A stretch of DNA of 64,000 nt from Notospermus geniculatus (Eukaryota > Nemertea > Pilidiophora > Heteronemertea > Lineidae), in NCBI GenBank assembly GCA_002633025.1, contig NMRB01000340.1:254496-318495 (forward strand). The letters run 5' to 3'. The notes under the pieces were generated by a model that saw only the letters and a list, made by a program, of their open reading frames with translations, searched no databases and was not told where the DNA came from. Positions within the stretch are counted from its first letter, which is position 1. Each line of letters begins with the position of its first letter. Positions 59,551-64,000 of this stretch are shown here, piece by piece. Position numbers and translations under genes: made by a program.

Positions 59551-59611
59551 CGAAAAAGGTAGAACCGCCGACAGCGCCTCCCAGTGGCGGTAGTTCTGCA
59601 GGTTCCTCCTC
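59551..59611. repeat. Half copy of the repeat at 63787-63845
   Basis: AAAAAGGTAGAACCGCCGAC, AGCGCCTCCCAGTGGCGGTA and GTTCTGCAGGTTCCTC match 63787-63845 closely. Confidence 0.65.
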
Positions 59612-60323
59612 ATTGCTTCCAAATCGCATGCTGCCTCCACCACAAATCTAAAAGCTTTGCCATTTCTTTGATGTTAATTGGCTTGACTTCGTGACTCCTG
59701 GCCGAGTACTGTTGTTGAAGACAACCCATCTTTTCATAATCAACCACTGGTTCAACCTGTTGGTCTTGAGGCACTTAATTCACAAAGTCAACCTGTGTTT
59801 TGCTAATGAGTTTTCCTTCGTGGTTAATGCAATTTTGATTTGGTTTTGAAAGTCCTAAGGCTAAATTTGATTTCCATTATTCCAGCGACTGTCGCTCGTT
59901 AGTGGTATACCTTGTCTTCCCTGTCAGAAATTGCATTACCCGTTACTTCTGAAGTTGACTGAAATTGCTTCAAATTCCGACGCGATATGCACACCAATAT
60001 GTTCGTCTGGGATCAGATTATCATCAACGTTCTGTTCGCCTTCCCTCATATGGACCAACATCACAGTTGTTGTATGGTCACAGAGTTCTCATTGCCGGGG
60101 TCCAGCTTCTCCTGTTGGTGATGGTCAATATTCAGCTGTAGATATCGTCGAATCGATGTCCTGACACTGACGCTTTTGAAATGATAATGTCGGAGGAGCT
60201 AGACCCCAGTGGCAAAGCCAGGTCTCTCTGACTTTACAGCTGCCATTTTGGTTTTTAATCATGGCATGTAGTACTACTACTGAGGGATTCCCCTAACCCT
60301 GCTGGTCCTCACTTATACCTCTA
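59612..60323. other. Noncoding stretch
   Basis: Nothing recognised. Confidence 0.5.
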
Positions 60324-60465
60324 TACATGTATATGTACATGTACTTGCTGTAAAGGGTCAAAGGATGTCACTGATTCGTGACAAAGACCGCGCGAATTTG
60401 CTTTATATGTATTAGATACATGTATATGTACATGTACTTGCTGTAAAGGGTTATTAAAAGGTTGT
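60324..60465. repeat. 93-bp tandem duplication
   Basis: TACATGTATATGTACATGTA CTTGCTGTAAAGGGT occurs at 60324 and 60417, each followed by a GGATGTCACTGATT/GGTTGTCACTGATT block. Confidence 0.85.
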
Positions 60466-61447
60466 CACTGATTTTGCCCTTTTACTTCTACTGTATCCCA
60501 GAAGGTAGTCTCATTTACTAATCCCGTGCCTTCAGGATGGCAGCATATACACGCTGATACTTGTCATGTATTGTTAAAACGCTATCAACTCTGGGCGTTT
60601 CTGGAGGATGAAGATTTGACGACGAGAAGTTGTCTTCTCTTTTGAAGCCCGAGGCTGTTAATGGAAATGTTCTAACCACCAATATCCTCTGATTGACATG
60701 TTATTAAAGTGAACCTGTTTAAGATCCTCTTACATCAACTGCTTACGCTTTCACGTCGAAATTGGATTTGAAAATTTGACGGATGTCTTGGATGATGTTG
60801 GTAATGTTGGCCATGGGGTGAAATTTGAAAAAAAAGATCGTGAATTGTGTGCTTAGCATTGTCCATTAGATCATTTAGTCGTGGAGACATCAAAGGGCCA
60901 TGGCATTGCCACTTTCTGTCGACAGGCGGCACTACCAGCGGTGATTGAATCACCCTCCAATACCTTAGTTCTGCCTTATGCCCCAGTTTTGGAGAATGTA
61001 TGATTACAATACAATGCATAGGAACGAGAGTTACTCTACATGGGGCGAGGTTGATAAGCGGTAGTTTAACCACATGGTCAGTAGAGGTCTCCCTAAACGC
61101 AGGATAGGGAAGAAATACAGGGCCCCTTTAAGTTATTTTATGCCAGGGAACCCGAGGCCTTGAAAACTGACACTGAGTTTCTCATTCATTTCAAAGACGA
61201 TAGATACTTCGCATGAGGAACAGTTTGGGGTGCATGGCATGCCTGGCAGATATATGACGTTGGCAGAGACGGACGTTACGCCATATGAGGTATTATAGAT
61301 TCTCTATTTACTTGTCAAGAAAATTTATTAATATCTCAGCAATCTGGGTGAATTACTACACTGATATCAGTAGGATGAGAAAGGGTTGTCATGGATAACG
61401 GAAAGACGAGTGTCATATCTGAAGGCAAGTCTCATCTATTCCTGGCC
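60466..61447. other. Noncoding stretch
   Basis: Nothing recognised. Confidence 0.5.
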
Positions 61448-61542
61448 ATCCTCCCATAGCAGGGCTTCCTCGCTCCTCTTCATGTGTGGTAGGTGTGAGT
61501 GGATGAAGAGTAGCGAGGTAAAAACTCTGCTGTGGGAGGATG
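61448..61542. mobile_element. Small palindromic repeat with CATCCTCCCATAGCAGGG ends, copy 2
   Basis: CATCCTCCCATAGCAGGGCT pairs with CTCTGCTGTGGGAGGATG, and CCTCGCTCCTCTTCAT pairs with ATGAAGAGTAGCGAGG. It is a 95-bp unit, the best preserved of three copies. Confidence 0.75.
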
Positions 61543-61658
61543 ATTCCTGGCAGGCTCTACCAATATTGTTGGTGCAAGTAAGTTTCTGACGGATAAAAAA
61601 CATTGCTGCCTGAAGGTTGGCCTACAGTCTGACGATTATGATGTAGCTAGCTACTCTC

Positions 61659-62076
61659 CACTCCACTTTCGAGTGGCGCGAGGTTTATAAACGATAGCTC
61701 CGCCACGGCTGGGTCAAATATGACGAGACATACGTCAATCGATTCATCATTCTTGCCGCTACAGCCATCATCGCTGTCATTTTCCAAAAAAAACGTGACA
61801 GAAAAAAGTTCTTTCACCAATCACAGCTCGTTTTTACGGCCGAAATGGCGGCCATTTTGAAATGACGCAATGCATCGCGCACGTGTAAACTGCACTGAAC
61901 ACCATGGCAAAATGAAATGGGTTGTGAGAAAGGGATCCGTTATGTCGGCCTTACGCGAAAAACGAAGATAGCAGAAAGATACCGACAAGAAAGACAAGCC
62001 AATTGATGTATGGTATGTCAATTTTGACCCAGCCGTTGGCTGAAAACCTCGCGCCAATCGGATGTGGAATGAAGTG
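61659..62076. mobile_element. MITE-like element with GGCGCGAGGTTT subterminal inverted repeats
   Basis: GTGGCGCGAGGTTTA and GCCACGGCTGGGTCAAA at the left pair with AAAACCTCGCGCCA and TTTGACCCAGCCGTTGGC at the right. The interior includes AATGGCGGCCATTTTG. It is about 418 bp and noncoding. Confidence 0.7.
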
Positions 62077-62484
62077 TACTGCCCTCCTTCACTCTGGAGT
62101 TGCAAAGCTTGGATGAAAAAGACTTTTGGACGTCATCATGTTGCGTCATGTCTCAAGACTCCTTACTTGATCAAAGTGAAGCAGTTGGAACTCTGACCTT
62201 GATTCAAGGTCATGATCTCTTCAACTATTTCTTTCACAGAACATTATCCAGCCACAAAGTCGGTGGCAAAAGAAACCTCCTGTTTGTGTTCAGTGACAAA
62301 AACTTTCTCACCAGCGGATATCAGCAAACGGCTCTGTGTTATCGATCAGCAGCGAAACACACAATGCTTTCGTTGACCTTATCAATCAAAGTTGCTCGAT
62401 GGTTCGTGAGCTTAGTGCCTGCTTGCAGATCCCACGTGCACCAGTTAGAGCTGTTTTCAGATTCGGTTATCCAACATGGAGCAG

Positions 62485-62602
62485 AAAACAACGACACACA
62501 AAATGATAGTAAACATAAAGTCGTCTCCGGATTTCGCAAGTTTTCGACCCCAAGACCCCGGTTGGGGTCGAAAATTTGCAAAATTCGGAGACGACCTAAT
62601 AC
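62485..62602. repeat. Dispersed repeat with GTAAACATAAAGTCGTCTCC core, copy 4 (hairpin)
   Basis: AACATAAAGTCGTCTCCGGA and CGACCCCAAGACCCCGGTTG are followed by the inverted GGTTGGGGTCGAAAATTTGC and GAATTT-type arm ending CGGAGACGAC. CAGATTCGG occurs on both sides (about 62458 and 62607), possibly a target duplication. Confidence 0.75.
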
Positions 62603-63690
62603 TTTTCAGATTCGGAGCAGAAAGCAAGCAGTAGTTTTTTTTACTATTCTTGGTTAATTTCGCAATCTCTCAAGCAAATGGCATTGTTATATATCCGTCA
62701 TTTCTAAAAAAATATATAAAGACCATCTATTTGTGTTCCCCTCTTACATTATTCTGGACTGTGAGTGCTTGGGGATAATCGGCAGGTAAGCGATGGAATA
62801 GGAATGCAAAAATGCAACATCTCCATTCGGTATCTTGAGGACATCAGGCACATAAGCGAGGTATCCTTAATTTTTCCTGAATCGTGTATCGTTATGTATG
62901 GCATAATCAGAATACAGAAGTTTTCTAATTTTTCACGGGCCTATGGTATCATGGTTTCATGGTATCATGGTTGGGAGGAGATGATTCTATTTTTGGAAAA
63001 AGATGTTCGAAGGCTTTTAAGTATGAAGGCACCTATTCCATTACTGTACCAGCTCAATCTACAAAAAAATAACCGAAATCTTCATGGCCTATGTAGTTGC
63101 AAACTACTTTACCCGTCCAATAATTGTACAAATACCCTGGAGGCATGCTAGCAATCATAAATCCATTAATGGCCATGAACCAGAAGCCGATCTTCCACTC
63201 AGAACCTCAACCCTCTATCCCTAAGTATATATTGTTTATCTATACTACGTTTCTTTTCATTGCTGCTGATTGCAAAGAAAATTTCCCATGTGAGCATGAG
63301 TAAAATTGAAGAGGTCGTTCTCACTGAGGAAGTTACGAGGGTCTGTTACTCAGAATGATTTGCATTCTTGTTTCCCCAGTTTGCCAAGACCGGAAAGGTG
63401 AAAAATTTCCTCTCTTAAGATGCGGATCCGGCTGTTTCAGCCTGACTGCTGATGCACAAGAAGATACTGTAATGATGACTATCCAGCAATAAAAGTGCTA
63501 TCAAAATACGATCCTGTAGCACTGCAAGTGGGTGTGGTAGCCAAAGTGAAAGGCCTTTTGAAGTGATGGCAATATCTGCGTACCAACGTATATAGAAGTA
63601 GACTGTCTAAAGTGGGCATATTTATGGCCAAACTCTGCCTACACATTCGGCTCTGAATGAAGAACCCGAATAACACTTTTTATCCCGACA
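62603..63690. other. Noncoding stretch
   Basis: A TTTCCCCAG|TTTGCCAAGACCGGAAAG|GTGAAA micro-exon-like segment occurs near 63380, too short to support. Nothing else is recognised. Confidence 0.4.
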
Positions 63691-63817
63691 GGGCGGCGCT
63701 GTGAGCGGTTGTACCGAAGACGTCAACAACAGAGCAAAGCAACGTAATGACGTCGCGTCACGACGTCCTTGACGGACGAGACGTCGTAAAAAGGTAGAAT
63801 CGCTCACAGCGCCTCCC
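63691..63817. mobile_element. Palindromic MITE with GGGMGGCGCTGTGAGCG ends and ACGTC-rich core
   Basis: GGGCGGCGCTGTGAGCGGTT pairs with AATCGCTCACAGCGCCTCCC. The core contains repeated ACGTC/GACGT. The sequence beyond its right end up to 63845 is shared with 59551-59611. Confidence 0.75.
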
Positions 63818-64000
63818 ATAGCGGCAGTTCTACAGGTTCCTCATGACAATTCCAACAACTGCCTGATGTTCCACGGCCAGGGTTATCATCAAGGTTTCCT
63901 CAACATTTCTCCATAAAACAAAAATACACAATGAGAAAAACCATATTTAATCAGTTCCAAGTTTCAATCATGTTTTTTTTCGATGGCTTCTTGAATAATT

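Noticed and set aside
62100-62657. 185-codon plus-strand open frame
   Set aside because: Its last third is the dispersed hairpin repeat at 62485-62602 and the rest has no recognisable family or splice context.
63375-63400. 18-nt micro-exon flanked by CAG and GTG
   Set aside because: The donor GTGAAA is weak and the segment is too short to support.

Overview
This window is eukaryotic genomic scaffold. It contains spliced exons with GT-AG borders, long AT-rich noncoding stretches, minisatellites, many short palindromic transposons and two assembly gaps. The heavy over-representation of AGGCCT/TAGGCCTA words and of TACATGTA words, together with the repeat types, suggests a marine invertebrate. 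An echinoderm or hemichordate-like deuterostome is my best guess, but this is inference from word usage and not proof.

The one gene that can be identified with confidence is a plus-strand AF4/FMR2 family gene (AFF4-like; the fly orthologue is lilliputian) at 26785-34289. Ten consecutive coding exons join in frame over about 1,118 codons and end in a natural stop. They carry the family's serine-rich segment and following W-x-L motif, an AF9/ENL-binding-type strand motif, basic nuclear-localisation-like patches, an Arg/Asp-rich segment and the whole C-terminal homology domain. AFF4 is the scaffold of the super elongation complex that releases paused RNA polymerase II. The 5' exons, including the N-terminal P-TEFb-binding part, were not found. 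A 44-nt exon-like segment at 5779-5822 is phase-compatible but unproven.

Layout. 1-5,700: noncoding DNA with palindromic elements (1-444, 1411-1640, 2711-2842, 3943-4136, 5426-5660) and a truncated LINE 3' end (2875-3070). 5,700-16,656: noncoding DNA with minisatellites (8.5 kb, 12.0-12.5 kb) and a repeat family with AGCCCGCTTGGC ends. 16,657-17,148: gap. 17,149-26,784: noncoding DNA with a 1.65-kb inverted-repeat element (19.9-21.55 kb), a TGACGTCA-bearing palindrome (18.4 kb) and an odd reading frame broken only by TGA codons (25.6-26.0 kb). 26,785-34,289: the AFF gene, whose introns hold at least four insertions or minisatellites. 34,290-46,500: AT-rich probable 3' flank or long UTR and intergenic DNA. 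46,500-51,050: dense repeats. 52.3-53.8 kb: a CpG-richer segment with noncoding exon-like splice signals, perhaps the 5' end of a gene lying downstream of the window. 56-64 kb: minisatellites and further palindromic elements.

Nothing here looks like an operon, phage, CRISPR array or biosynthetic cluster. The notable biology is the AFF/SEC scaffold gene and an unusually rich collection of foldback (MITE-like) families, several of which lie inside AFF introns.
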